The notes under the pieces are model-generated. The model searched no databases. It was not told where the DNA came from and was given only the letters and a program-made list of their open reading frames with translations. This document shows positions 1 through 7,356 of a stretch of 10,853 nucleotides of DNA, piece by piece (position 1 is the stretch's first letter; each line of letters starts with the position of its first letter). This stretch comes from JBBRLG01 sp038231495. Lineage in GTDB: Bacteria; Planctomycetota; Planctomycetia; Gemmatales; Gemmataceae. A program made the translations under genes and the position numbers. Location of the stretch: the NCBI GenBank assembly GCA_038231495.1, contig JBBRLG010000232.1:1-10853 (forward strand), written 5' to 3'.

Positions 1-146
1 CCCGCCTGCGCTGCCCCAAGTGTTACCCGCGTTTGAACCAGGCCCAAGACTCCCCGCGACCAAGCGCGTAACGCTCGCCCTGCAAAGACGTAGAGGCTAC
101 AGGAAGTGCCATTCGGGACGCAGCTCTTTTTATGAATTGTGTCCTC
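1..146. other. Gene-free left edge with weak similarity to the far side of repeat copy B
   Basis: I see no convincing gene, promoter or RNA here. Short open frames cross it on both strands, but none has a ribosome binding site or a recognisable product. Part of it (about 30-64) resembles, in inverted orientation, positions 7105-7139 beyond repeat copy B: both carry a CTTGGT..GGGAG(T/A)CTTG block followed by a TCAAACG block when read on the same strand. A shorter TCCCGAA match (around 111-118 against about 7081-7087) lies between that block and the core repeat. The repeat may therefore extend further left than its well-aligned part. Confidence 0.35.
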
Positions 147-176
147 TTTGGCCGCGCGGCAGTGGACGCCCTACCC

Positions 177-209
177 ACCCTTGCCAAAGCGCAAGAACTT
201 GGCAAGGGT
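177..209 (+). repeat. Hairpin 1 of repeat copy A
   Basis: Perfect 11-bp inverted repeat: ACCCTTGCCAA (177-187) and TTGGCAAGGGT (199-209), with an 11-nt loop. The same hairpin occurs in copy B with a 12-nt loop and a stem extended to 14 bp. No T-run follows, so it does not look like a standard intrinsic terminator. Confidence 0.8.
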
Positions 210-257
210 CGAATTTTGGCACCCAGCGACCGTCAGGAGCAGGCAGCGGCGCTCATA

Positions 258-307
258 GACCCTTGCCAAATACGCGGCAAAGGTTGGCAAGGTGAGTGGC
301 AAGGGTC
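258..307 (+). repeat. Hairpin 2 of repeat copy A
   Basis: Perfect 11-bp inverted repeat: GACCCTTGCCA (258-268) and TGGCAAGGGTC (297-307), enclosing 28 nt that contain a further degenerate copy of the motif (TTGGCAAGGT at 284-293). The equivalent hairpin in copy B has arms at 6880-6889 and 6919-6928. Confidence 0.75.
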
Positions 308-362
308 ACTTTGGCGAGGGTCCCTTGGCGTAAGCCGGGCGTGGGGAACATTGGTGCCGAGA

Positions 363-505
363 TCCTACGCAGCCGGTTCGCCAGAATCGGTCAAACCAAG
401 CACCCGTCCTTTTCGTCTTTATTGTTGAGCGCCGTTCCGGGACAATAACCCTGTAACCGATCCGCACCCATACGCAGTCAACGAACGTACACCTACCTAT
501 TCTCC
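363..505 (+). other. Leader between repeat copy A and the A2M gene
   Basis: About 140 nt with no gene. The promoter of the A2M gene should lie here or inside the repeat. A relatively AT-rich patch at about 409-448 includes a GACAAT hexamer at 441-446 that could act as a -10 box, but no -35 box at good spacing is convincing. I therefore do not call a promoter. Confidence 0.3.
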
Positions 506-511
506 GAGGGG
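506..511 (+). promoter_or_regulatory. Ribosome binding site of the A2M gene
   Basis: GAGGGG sits 7 nt before the ATG at 519. An out-of-frame ATG at 512 overlaps this site and leads to a short frame with no recognisable product, so 519 is the better start. A signal peptide begins directly at that codon, which supports the choice. Confidence 0.7.
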
Positions 512-518
512 ATGAGCC

Positions 519-3500
519 ATGTTTGGAAGGTGGAGAACCATCGTGTTCGGCGGCCTGCTGACATCTCTTGCCGCCGGGCTGATGCTCGTGGCGGCGGACC
601 CGACGCCCGAAGCGCGGCGGGAGGCTCTCTTGAAGACCTTTGCCGCCGGCAACTACAAGGACGCCTACGACGGCCTCCGCAAGCTGGCTCTCGACCCCAA
701 GGACGACCCCGCCAAAGTCGGCGCGGACCTGACCACCGCCGTCACCTGCTTGCAGTACCTCGGTCGCTGGGAGGAGATTGACGAATTCCGCGAAGCCGTC
801 ATCGAGACCCACAAGGGCAACTGGCGGTTGCTCGACACCGCGGCCCTGAACTATTCGCAGGTCGAGCACCACGGCTACATCGTCGCGGGTAAGTTTAACC
901 GCGGCAACCACCGCGGCGGCGGTCACTACGTCAACGCCACCAAGCGCGACCGCGTGCGCGCGCTGCAACTCATGCAGCAAGCCGTAGCGCTGACCGGCAA
1001 GGAAACCGACAAGGCCGCGCTGTCCGAATTGCACCTGCATTTCGCCAACCATTTCCTCAACGCCGGCGGCCTGCACGAACCCTGGCGCTTGCAGTACCTC
1101 ACCGACCTCACCACGCTGCCCGACTACGACGAGGGCTACTACTGGCGCGGCAATAGCACGCCCGGCGCGCCCGTGGACGCCGACGGTAATCCCGTCTACT
1201 ACAAAATGCCCAAGAGCTACGAAGCCGCCCAGAACGACGGCGAGCGCTGGCGCTGGCTGCTGGCCCAGGCCGTGGAGTATGCTCCCAGCCGGGTCAACGA
1301 GGTCGAACTGCTCTTCGCCAACTTCCAGAAGCAGCAGTTCGGCGTGCAGACCATCGCGAGCTACGGCTTCCGCTTCGACGCCGACAGCGAAGACAAGGCC
1401 GATAACAAAAGCGGCACCTACACCCTGCACACCCTGAGCGACGACGAGACCATCGCCCGCCTCGCCACCGGCATTCGCCGCTTCAAGCTGCCCGACGAGT
1501 TCAATTACATCAAGGTGTACGAACGCATTGCCGGCCGGGCTAAAAGCTCCGAAGGCGGCACCGCGCTCGATGCCATTGCGACTGAGTACGAAGACCGTCG
1601 GCAGTACGTCAAGGCCGCCGCGGCCTGGAAGAAGGTGATCGCGGAGTATGGCGAGGACGCCAACCACTTCCGCACGCAGAGGCTCGACCAGCTCGTCAAG
1701 AACTGGGGGCGTTTCGAGAACGGGAGGGCGCAGCCGGCCGGGTCCGCCGCCGTCGTCGATTTCCGTTTCCGTAACGGCAAAAAGGTGTCGTTTGAAGCCC
1801 ACGCGATCAAGGTGCCCAAGCTCCTCGACGACGTGAAGGCGTACTTGAAGGGCCACACCGGCAACATCGACTGGGCAAGCATCGACATCAACAATGTCGG
1901 CTACCGGCTCGTCGAACAGAACCAGAGCCAGTATCTCGGCGCCAAGGTCGCCTCGTGGGATGAGGAGTTGAAGCCACGGCCCAACCACGTTGACGACCGC
2001 ATCACCGTCAAGACGCCGCTCAAGAAGCCGGGCGCGTACCTGCTCACGGCGAAGATGGCCGACGGCAACGTGAGCCGGATCATCGTCTGGGTCAGCGACA
2101 CCATCATCGTCAAGAAGAACCTCGACGGCCAGGTGCTCTACTACGTCGCCGACGCCGTGACCGGCCAGCCGGTCGCCAAGGCCAACCTCGATTTCTTCGG
2201 CTGGAAACAGGTCCAGGTGCAGCCCAACACCAACAACTGGCGCGTCGATACGACGACGTTTGCCGACACGACGGACCCCGACGGCCAACTCATTGTCGGC
2301 CCGAAACAGTTGGCGAGCGACTTCCAGTGGATCGTCACCGCGCGCAAAGATAAGGCCGACAAGGATGGGTCGGGGCACTTCGCCTACCTCGGCTTCAGCG
2401 GCATCTGGTTCGGCCAGCGTTACGACGCCGACTACAACCAGACCAAGGTGTTCACCATCACCGACCGGCCCGTCTACCGCCCGCAGCAGATGGTGCAGTT
2501 CAAGTTCTGGATACGGCACGCCAAGTACGACCAGGCGGATACGTCCGACTTCGCCAACCAGCCGTTCACGGTGCAAATCAACAACCCCAAGGGCGAAAAG
2601 GTCTTCGAGAAGGGTTTCCAGGCCGACGAATTCGGCGGCGTGGCCGGGGAGTTCCCGCTGGTCAAGGGCGCGATGCTCGGCAACTACAGCCTGCAGCTCG
2701 TCAACCACGGCGGCGGCTCGTTCCGCGTCGAGGAGTACAAGAAGCCCGAATACGAGGTTAAGGTCGAAGCACCCAAGGAGCCGGTGCAGCTGGGCGAGAA
2801 GATCAACGCCACCATCACGGCCAAGTATTATTTCGGCGCGCCGGTGACGAACGCCAAGGTGAAATACAAGGTATTGCGCACCAGTTATAACGCCCGCTGG
2901 TATCCGCGCGGCGATTGGGATTGGTTTTACGGCAAAGGTTACTGGTGGTTCGCCGCCGACTACCCGTGGTATCCGGGCTTCGCGGAGTGGGGCTGCATGA
3001 GGCCGATCCCGATGTGGTGGGGCCGCTGGAACAACGAGCAGCCGGAAGTCGTCCTTGAAAACGAAGTTCCGATCGGTCCCGACGGCGTGGTCAAGTTCAC
3101 GATTGACACGGCGGCGGCCAAGGAGCTGCACGGCAACGAAGATCACCAGTACGCGATCACGGCCGAGATCGTGGACGAGTCGCGGCGCACCATCGTCGGC
3201 ACCGGCAACGTGCTGGTGGCGCGCAAGCCGTTCCGGGTTTACAGCTGGACCAACCGCGGCCATTACCGCGTCGGCGACACGGTTGAGGCGAACTTCACCG
3301 CCCAGACGCTCGACCAGAAGCCGGTCGAGGGTAAGGGCGAGTTGAAGCTGTACTCGATCACCTACGACGACAAGCACGAGCCGTGGGAAAAGACGGTCGA
3401 GACATGGAAGTTGAACACCGACGCCCAGGGCCAGGCCCGGCAGCAGATCAAGGCGGCCAAGGCCGGCCAGTACCGCGTGTCCTACGCCGTGACCGATGCC

Positions 3501-6500
3501 AAGGGCCACACCATCGAGGGTGGCTACGTTTTCGTGGTGCGCGGCGAAGGCTTCGACGGCAAGGATTTCCGCTTCAACGACGTGGAGCTTATCACCGACA
3601 AGCGCGAGTATTCGCCGGGCGAGAAGGTCAAGTTGATGGTCAACGCCAACAAGGCCGACAGTGCGGTGCTGTTGTTCGTGCGGCCGACCAACGGCATTTG
3701 CCTACCGCCGAAGTTACTGCGCCTCAAGGGCAAGAGCGTCGAGGAAGAGATCGTCGTCATCCAGAAGGACATGCCCAACTTCTTCGTCGAGGCGGTAACG
3801 GTGGCGGACGGCCGGGTCCACACCGAGATGCGGGAAGTCATCGTGCCGCCCGAAAAGCGCGTGCTGAACGTCGAAGTGTTGCCATCGGCCACGGAGTACA
3901 AGCCGGGCGACAAGGCGACGGTGAAGGTCAAGGTGACAGACCTCAACGGCAAGCCGTTCGTCGGCTCGACGGCGGTGAGCGTTTACGACAAGAGCGTCGA
4001 GTACATATCTGGCGGCTCGAACGTGCCGGAGATCAAGGAGTTCTTCTGGAAATGGCGGCGGCACCACAACCCGCAGACCGAAACGAGCCTGAACCACTAC
4101 CTCGGCAACCTGCTGAAACACAACGAGCTCGGCATGGGCAACCTCGGCGTGTTCGGCGAATTGGTCGTGGAAGAGATGCTCGCGAAGGGCATCAAGGATG
4201 GCAAGGAGTTTAAGAAGGGCGACGCGAACGGCCCCGGCGGCCCCGTGACAGCGACTGCTGCTGCGCCCGGTGGCTACGGCCGCGGGAGCGGCGACGCCAA
4301 GTATGCAACTCAGTTGGCGGGTGAGAAACCCAACGACGCTGCGGCCGCCCCGGAGCGGCAGCTGGCCAAGCGCGAGGCGGGCAAGCCGGACGAGCCGGCC
4401 ACACCCCCGCCGGACAACGGCGGCAAGGAACCCGCCGTCCGCAAGAACTTCGCCGACACCGCGTTCTGGAACGCGGCGCTCACGACGAACGCCGACGGCG
4501 TGGCCGAGATTTCGCTGACCATGCCGGAGAACCTGACCGGCTGGAAGGTGCGCGTTTGGGCGATGGGTCACGGCACCAAGGTCGGCCAGGGCGAGGCCGA
4601 GGTCGTGACGAAGAAGAACCTGCTGGTGCGCATGCAGGCACCGCGTTTCTTCGTGCAAAAGGACGAAGTTGTGCTGTCGGCCAACGTCCACAACTACCTG
4701 AAGGCTGAAAAGAAGGTGGCCGTGTCGCTGGAATTGCAGGGCGGCACGCTGGCCGTCATTGGCAACGCCAAGCAAGAAGTCACGGTCGCCGCCAACGGCG
4801 AAAAGCGCGTCGATTGGCGCGTGAAGGTCCAGAGCGAAGGCGACGCCATCATCCGCATGAAGGCGATCACCGACGAAGAGTCGGACGCGATGGAGATGCG
4901 CTTCCCCTGCTACGTCCACGGGATGCTCAAGACGGACTCGTTCTCCGGCGCGATCCGGCCCGACAAAGACTCGGCCAGCATCACGCTGACCGTGCCCGCG
5001 GAGCGCCGCATCAACGACACACGACTGGAAATCCGCTACTCGCCGACGTTGGCCGGCGCGATGGTGGACGCGCTGCCCTACATGGTCGATTACCCCTACG
5101 GCTGCACCGAGCAGACGCTCAACCGCTTCCTGCCCACGGTCGTGACGCAGCATGTGTTACAGAACATGAACCTCGATTTGAAAGACATCGAGAAGAAGCG
5201 GACCAACCTTAACGCCCAGGAGATCGGCGACGACAAGGAGCGGGCCAAGGGTTGGAAGCGCTTCGACCGCAACCCGGTCTTTAACGAGGAAGAGGTCAAG
5301 GGCATGACCAAGGCCGGCGTGGACATGCTGGCCGCGATGCAGTTATCCGACGGCGGCTGGGGCTGGTTTAGCGGCTTCGGCGAATACTCGTCGCCGCACA
5401 CCACGGCCGTCGTGGTCCACGGCTTGCAGATCGCCCGCCAGAACGACGTGGTGTTGCCGGCGAACATGCTGGAGCGCGGCATCGAGTGGTTGAAGAACTA
5501 CCAGAACCAGCAGGTGCAGCTCATCAAGAACTTCCCGGCCAAGGCCATTCCGGCGAAGGAGTTTGCCGACAACCTGGACGCCTTCGTATTTATGGTCCTG
5601 GTGGACGGCGGCGTCGGCCACGACGAGATGCGCGAGTTTTTGTACCGCGATCGCACGCATATCGCGGTCTACGGCAAGGCGATGTACGGCCTGGCGCTGC
5701 ACAAGCAAGGGCAGGCCGAGAAGCTGGCGATGATCCTCAAGAACATCGAGCAGTTCGTCGTGCAGGACGAGGAAAACCAGACGGCCTACTTAAAGTTGCC
5801 CGGCGACAACTACTGGTGGTACTGGTACGGCAGCGAGATCGAGGCGGACGCCTACTATCTCAAGTTGTTGGCGCGGACCAGCCCCAAGGACGAGAAGGCG
5901 TCGCGGCTGGTGAAGTATTTGTTGAACAACCGCAAGCACGCGACGTACTGGACGAGCACGCGCGACACGGCCATTTGCATTGAGGCGATGGCCGAGTACA
6001 TCAAGGCGAGCGGCGAGGACAAGCCGGACCTGACGGTGGAAATCTTCGTGGACGGCAAGAAGTCGAAGGAAGTGAAGATCGACAAGTCGAACCTGTTCGC
6101 GTTCGACAACAAGCTGGTGATGGTGGGCGACGCGGTCGAGGCGGGCAAGCACACGGTTGAAGTGCGCAAGAAGGGCACCGGCCCGATCTACTTCAACGCC
6201 TACCTGACCAACTTCACATTGGAAGACCACATCACGAAGGCCGGCCTGGAGGTGAAGGTCAACCGTAAGTACTACAAGCTGACGCGCGAGGACAAGGAGA
6301 TCAAGGTGCCCGGCGCGCGCGGCCAGGCCGCCGACCAGAAGGTCGAAAAGTACAAGCGCACCGAGCTACCCGACCTGGCGCAACTGAAAAGCGGCGACCT
6401 GGTTGAGGTCGAGTTGGAGATCGACAGCAAGAACGACTACGAGTATTTGCTGTTCGAGGATCCAAAGGCGGCTGGTTTCGAGCCGGTGCTGGTGCGCAGC

Positions 6501-6719
6501 GGCTATAACGCCAACGACCTGGGGGCGTACATGGAATTGCGCGACGAGAAGGTGTGCTTCTTCGTCAAGGCGCTGGCACGCGGCAAGCACAGTGTCGCGT
6601 ACCGTCTGCGGGCCGAAATCCCCGGCAAGTTCAGTGCCCTGCCGACGCAGGCCTCGGCGATGTACGCGCCGGAGCTAAAGGGTAACTCGGACGAGATCAA
6701 GCTGATTATTACGGATTGA
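519..6719 (+). CDS. Secreted thioester-containing alpha-2-macroglobulin family protein
   Basis: A 2066-residue bacterial alpha-2-macroglobulin. Members of this family trap proteases: cleavage of a bait segment triggers a shape change and a thioester bonds to the attacker. Seen in order: a signal peptide (about 1-26, hydrophobic core then VAA, no lipobox Cys, so probably not a lipoprotein like E. coli YfhM); a helical TPR-like region (about 33-400); macroglobulin beta domains including an MG2-type segment near 644-668 (TDRPVYRP); a Trp/Tyr-rich insert (about 788-840); further MG domains; a disordered Gly/Ala/Pro/Lys linker (about 1228-1308) where a bait region could sit; the A2M core domain (about 1310-1420); the thioester domain with C1529-T-E-Q1532, followed by a DGGWGWF motif near 1610; and a C-terminal receptor-binding-like beta domain (about 1948-2066). 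It is longer than the enterobacterial form (about 1650), mainly through the N-terminal extension and insert. No pbpC neighbour is present. Family assignment is firm. Protease trapping is inferred. Confidence 0.95.
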   Translation: MFGRWRTIVFGGLLTSLAAGLMLVAADPTPEARREALLKTFAAGNYKDAYDGLRKLALDPKDDPAKVGADLTTAVTCLQYLGRWEEIDEFREAVIETHKGNWRLLDTAALNYSQVEHHGYIVAGKFNRGNHRGGGHYVNATKRDRVRALQLMQQAVALTGKETDKAALSELHLHFANHFLNAGGLHEPWRLQYLTDLTTLPDYDEGYYWRGNSTPGAPVDADGNPVYYKMPKSYEAAQNDGERWRWLLAQAVEYAPSRVNEVELLFANFQKQQFGVQTIASYGFRFDADSEDKADNKSGTYTLHTLSDDETIARLATGIRRFKLPDEFNYIKVYERIAGRAKSSEGGTALDAIATEYEDRRQYVKAAAAWKKVIAEYGEDANHFRTQRLDQLVKNWGRFENGRAQPAGSAAVVDFRFRNGKKVSFEAHAIKVPKLLDDVKAYLKGHTGNIDWASIDINNVGYRLVEQNQSQYLGAKVASWDEELKPRPNHVDDRITVKTPLKKPGAYLLTAKMADGNVSRIIVWVSDTIIVKKNLDGQVLYYVADAVTGQPVAKANLDFFGWKQVQVQPNTNNWRVDTTTFADTTDPDGQLIVGPKQLASDFQWIVTARKDKADKDGSGHFAYLGFSGIWFGQRYDADYNQTKVFTITDRPVYRPQQMVQFKFWIRHAKYDQADTSDFANQPFTVQINNPKGEKVFEKGFQADEFGGVAGEFPLVKGAMLGNYSLQLVNHGGGSFRVEEYKKPEYEVKVEAPKEPVQLGEKINATITAKYYFGAPVTNAKVKYKVLRTSYNARWYPRGDWDWFYGKGYWWFAADYPWYPGFAEWGCMRPIPMWWGRWNNEQPEVVLENEVPIGPDGVVKFTIDTAAAKELHGNEDHQYAITAEIVDESRRTIVGTGNVLVARKPFRVYSWTNRGHYRVGDTVEANFTAQTLDQKPVEGKGELKLYSITYDDKHEPWEKTVETWKLNTDAQGQARQQIKAAKAGQYRVSYAVTDAKGHTIEGGYVFVVRGEGFDGKDFRFNDVELITDKREYSPGEKVKLMVNANKADSAVLLFVRPTNGICLPPKLLRLKGKSVEEEIVVIQKDMPNFFVEAVTVADGRVHTEMREVIVPPEKRVLNVEVLPSATEYKPGDKATVKVKVTDLNGKPFVGSTAVSVYDKSVEYISGGSNVPEIKEFFWKWRRHHNPQTETSLNHYLGNLLKHNELGMGNLGVFGELVVEEMLAKGIKDGKEFKKGDANGPGGPVTATAAAPGGYGRGSGDAKYATQLAGEKPNDAAAAPERQLAKREAGKPDEPATPPPDNGGKEPAVRKNFADTAFWNAALTTNADGVAEISLTMPENLTGWKVRVWAMGHGTKVGQGEAEVVTKKNLLVRMQAPRFFVQKDEVVLSANVHNYLKAEKKVAVSLELQGGTLAVIGNAKQEVTVAANGEKRVDWRVKVQSEGDAIIRMKAITDEESDAMEMRFPCYVHGMLKTDSFSGAIRPDKDSASITLTVPAERRINDTRLEIRYSPTLAGAMVDALPYMVDYPYGCTEQTLNRFLPTVVTQHVLQNMNLDLKDIEKKRTNLNAQEIGDDKERAKGWKRFDRNPVFNEEEVKGMTKAGVDMLAAMQLSDGGWGWFSGFGEYSSPHTTAVVVHGLQIARQNDVVLPANMLERGIEWLKNYQNQQVQLIKNFPAKAIPAKEFADNLDAFVFMVLVDGGVGHDEMREFLYRDRTHIAVYGKAMYGLALHKQGQAEKLAMILKNIEQFVVQDEENQTAYLKLPGDNYWWYWYGSEIEADAYYLKLLARTSPKDEKASRLVKYLLNNRKHATYWTSTRDTAICIEAMAEYIKASGEDKPDLTVEIFVDGKKSKEVKIDKSNLFAFDNKLVMVGDAVEAGKHTVEVRKKGTGPIYFNAYLTNFTLEDHITKAGLEVKVNRKYYKLTREDKEIKVPGARGQAADQKVEKYKRTELPDLAQLKSGDLVEVELEIDSKNDYEYLLFEDPKAAGFEPVLVRSGYNANDLGAYMELRDEKVCFFVKALARGKHSVAYRLRAEIPGKFSALPTQASAMYAPELKGNSDEIKLIITD

Positions 6720-6745
6720 TCTGTTTGAGGCGCGAAGTTGTCCCA

Positions 6746-6777
6746 CGGGGCGGGCAGCAATGCCCGCCCCGGTTTTT
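6746..6777 (+). terminator. Intrinsic terminator of the A2M gene
   Basis: A perfect 11-bp GC-rich stem (6746-6756 with 6761-6771) closed by a GCAA tetraloop of the stable GNRA class, followed by a run of six T (6773-6778). It lies 26 nt after the A2M stop codon and before repeat copy B. It makes the A2M gene an independent transcription unit and separates it from the dehydratase. Confidence 0.9.
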
Positions 6778-6879
6778 TCTCCTCACTCCGATTAACGATT
6801 AAGGCGAGGGTCGGGTATATTACCTCGGAACGAAAGATCCGCACACCGGGCTGCCGCCAAAGGAACCCTTGCCAAACTC

Positions 6880-6928
6880 ACCCTTGCCACCCACCTTCGC
6901 CCCTGTTTGCCCTGCCTTTGGCAAGGGT
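6880..6928 (-). repeat. Hairpin 2 of repeat copy B
   Basis: Inverted arms ACCCTTGCCA (6880-6889) and TGGCAAGGGT (6919-6928) enclose 29 nt. An extra copy of the motif (ACCCTTGCCAA, 6865-6875) lies just outside and could form an alternative pairing with the same right arm, giving a switchable or nested stem. Confidence 0.7.
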
Positions 6929-6974
6929 ATATGAGCGCCGCTGCCTGTTCCTGACGGTCGCTGCATGCCAAAAT

Positions 6975-7014
6975 CCCACCCTTGCCAAGATTGTTGCGCT
7001 TTGGCAAGGGTGGG
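6975..7014 (-). repeat. Hairpin 1 of repeat copy B
   Basis: A perfect 14-bp stem, CCCACCCTTGCCAA (6975-6988) with TTGGCAAGGGTGGG (7001-7014), and a 12-nt loop. This is the longest stem in the repeat pair. Copy A has 11 bp of the same stem because its three outermost positions on one arm differ. Confidence 0.8.
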
Positions 7015-7041
7015 TTGGGCGTCCACTGCCGGTCGCTCAAA

Positions 7042-7345
7042 GGCAACGCCATCGGGAGCTTGGTCGGGTAGGCGTCGTGTTCCCGAACCGGACGCGGTCG
7101 CTGCCTTGGTGTGGGAGACTTGCGTAGTCGGGTCAAACGGACATTGACTCATATCGCGGTACATGCGGCGCGCGGTCAACTCCACGCCAGCCTCCTCACC
7201 GAACGGCCGCCCTTGCTGGATGTCCCTTTTCCCCTTCCGCATCGACCCGGAAGTTTTTTGTCGGCAACTCGCCCGTTCCTTTCTCCTTCCCCTCGCGCCG
7301 GTCCTGTTGTATCGTGACGGGGAAGCCCATGCGCACCCTGTTCGC
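7042..7345 (+). other. Gene-free leader upstream of the dehydratase
   Basis: No gene is supported. The first 100 nt may be diverged repeat sequence (see 7105-7139 and its match at 30-64). From about 7190 on it is rich in pyrimidine tracts. The dehydratase promoter should lie here. A TTGTATC stretch near 7307-7313 is the only -10-like element close to the gene and has no good -35 partner, so I do not call it. I see no riboswitch-like fold or operator palindrome. Confidence 0.3.
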
Positions 7346-7352
7346 GGAGGAG
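7346..7352 (+). promoter_or_regulatory. Ribosome binding site of the dehydratase gene
   Basis: GGAGGAG is close to the ideal anti-16S sequence. Its GGAGG core ends 6 nt before the ATG at 7357, which fixes that start over upstream in-frame possibilities. Confidence 0.8.
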
Positions 7353-7356
7353 ATCG

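Larger units (their letters stand above)
147..362 (+). repeat. Structured intergenic repeat, copy A (inverted partner of 6822-7041)
   Basis: This segment aligns along its length with the reverse complement of 6822-7041. The best blocks are 157-194 against 6994-7031 (37 of 38 identical) and 224-257 against 6930-6963 (33 of 34 identical). Flanking parts are more diverged and carry small indels. The element contains the decamer ACCCTTGCCA or its complement at 177, 200, 259 and 297, plus variants near 284 and 311. These pair into two hairpins on either side of the 34-nt core. A one-base length difference in the first hairpin loop puts the two copies in different reading frames downstream, so conserved coding is unlikely. 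It could be a MITE-like or REP/BIME-like element, or a structured transcript. I cannot assign it to a named family. Confidence 0.8.
6822..7041 (-). repeat. Structured intergenic repeat, copy B (inverted partner of 147-362)
   Basis: On the reverse strand this segment aligns with copy A, including a near-identical 38-nt block (6994-7031) and the 34-nt core (6930-6963). The decamer ACCCTTGCCA or its complement occurs at 6865, 6880, 6919, 6978 and 7002. The two copies face each other across 6.46 kb holding only the A2M gene and its terminator. Open frames crossing this segment on both strands are by-products of the repeat. They lack ribosome binding sites, and the matching frame is not kept between the copies. 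Confidence 0.8.

Noticed and set aside
177..307. CRISPR array made of ACCCTTGCCA units
   Set aside because: Units are only about 10 bp, occur in both orientations as hairpin arms, and spacing is irregular. There are no spacers of uniform length and no cas genes.
132..428. A possible 98-residue protein encoded by repeat copy A
   Set aside because: The matching stretch in copy B is split between two frames, no ribosome binding site is present, and the sequence is explained by hairpin repeats.
306..3509. A 1067-codon open frame on the reverse strand, largely inside the A2M gene
   Set aside because: It is antisense to a gene with clear domains, is rich in Val, Leu, Gly, Arg and Asp as expected from GC-rich third positions, shows no family motif, and begins without a ribosome binding site.
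3714..5153. A 479-codon reverse-strand open frame under the A2M core and thioester region
   Set aside because: Same reason: it mirrors the codon bias of the A2M gene and has no recognisable product.
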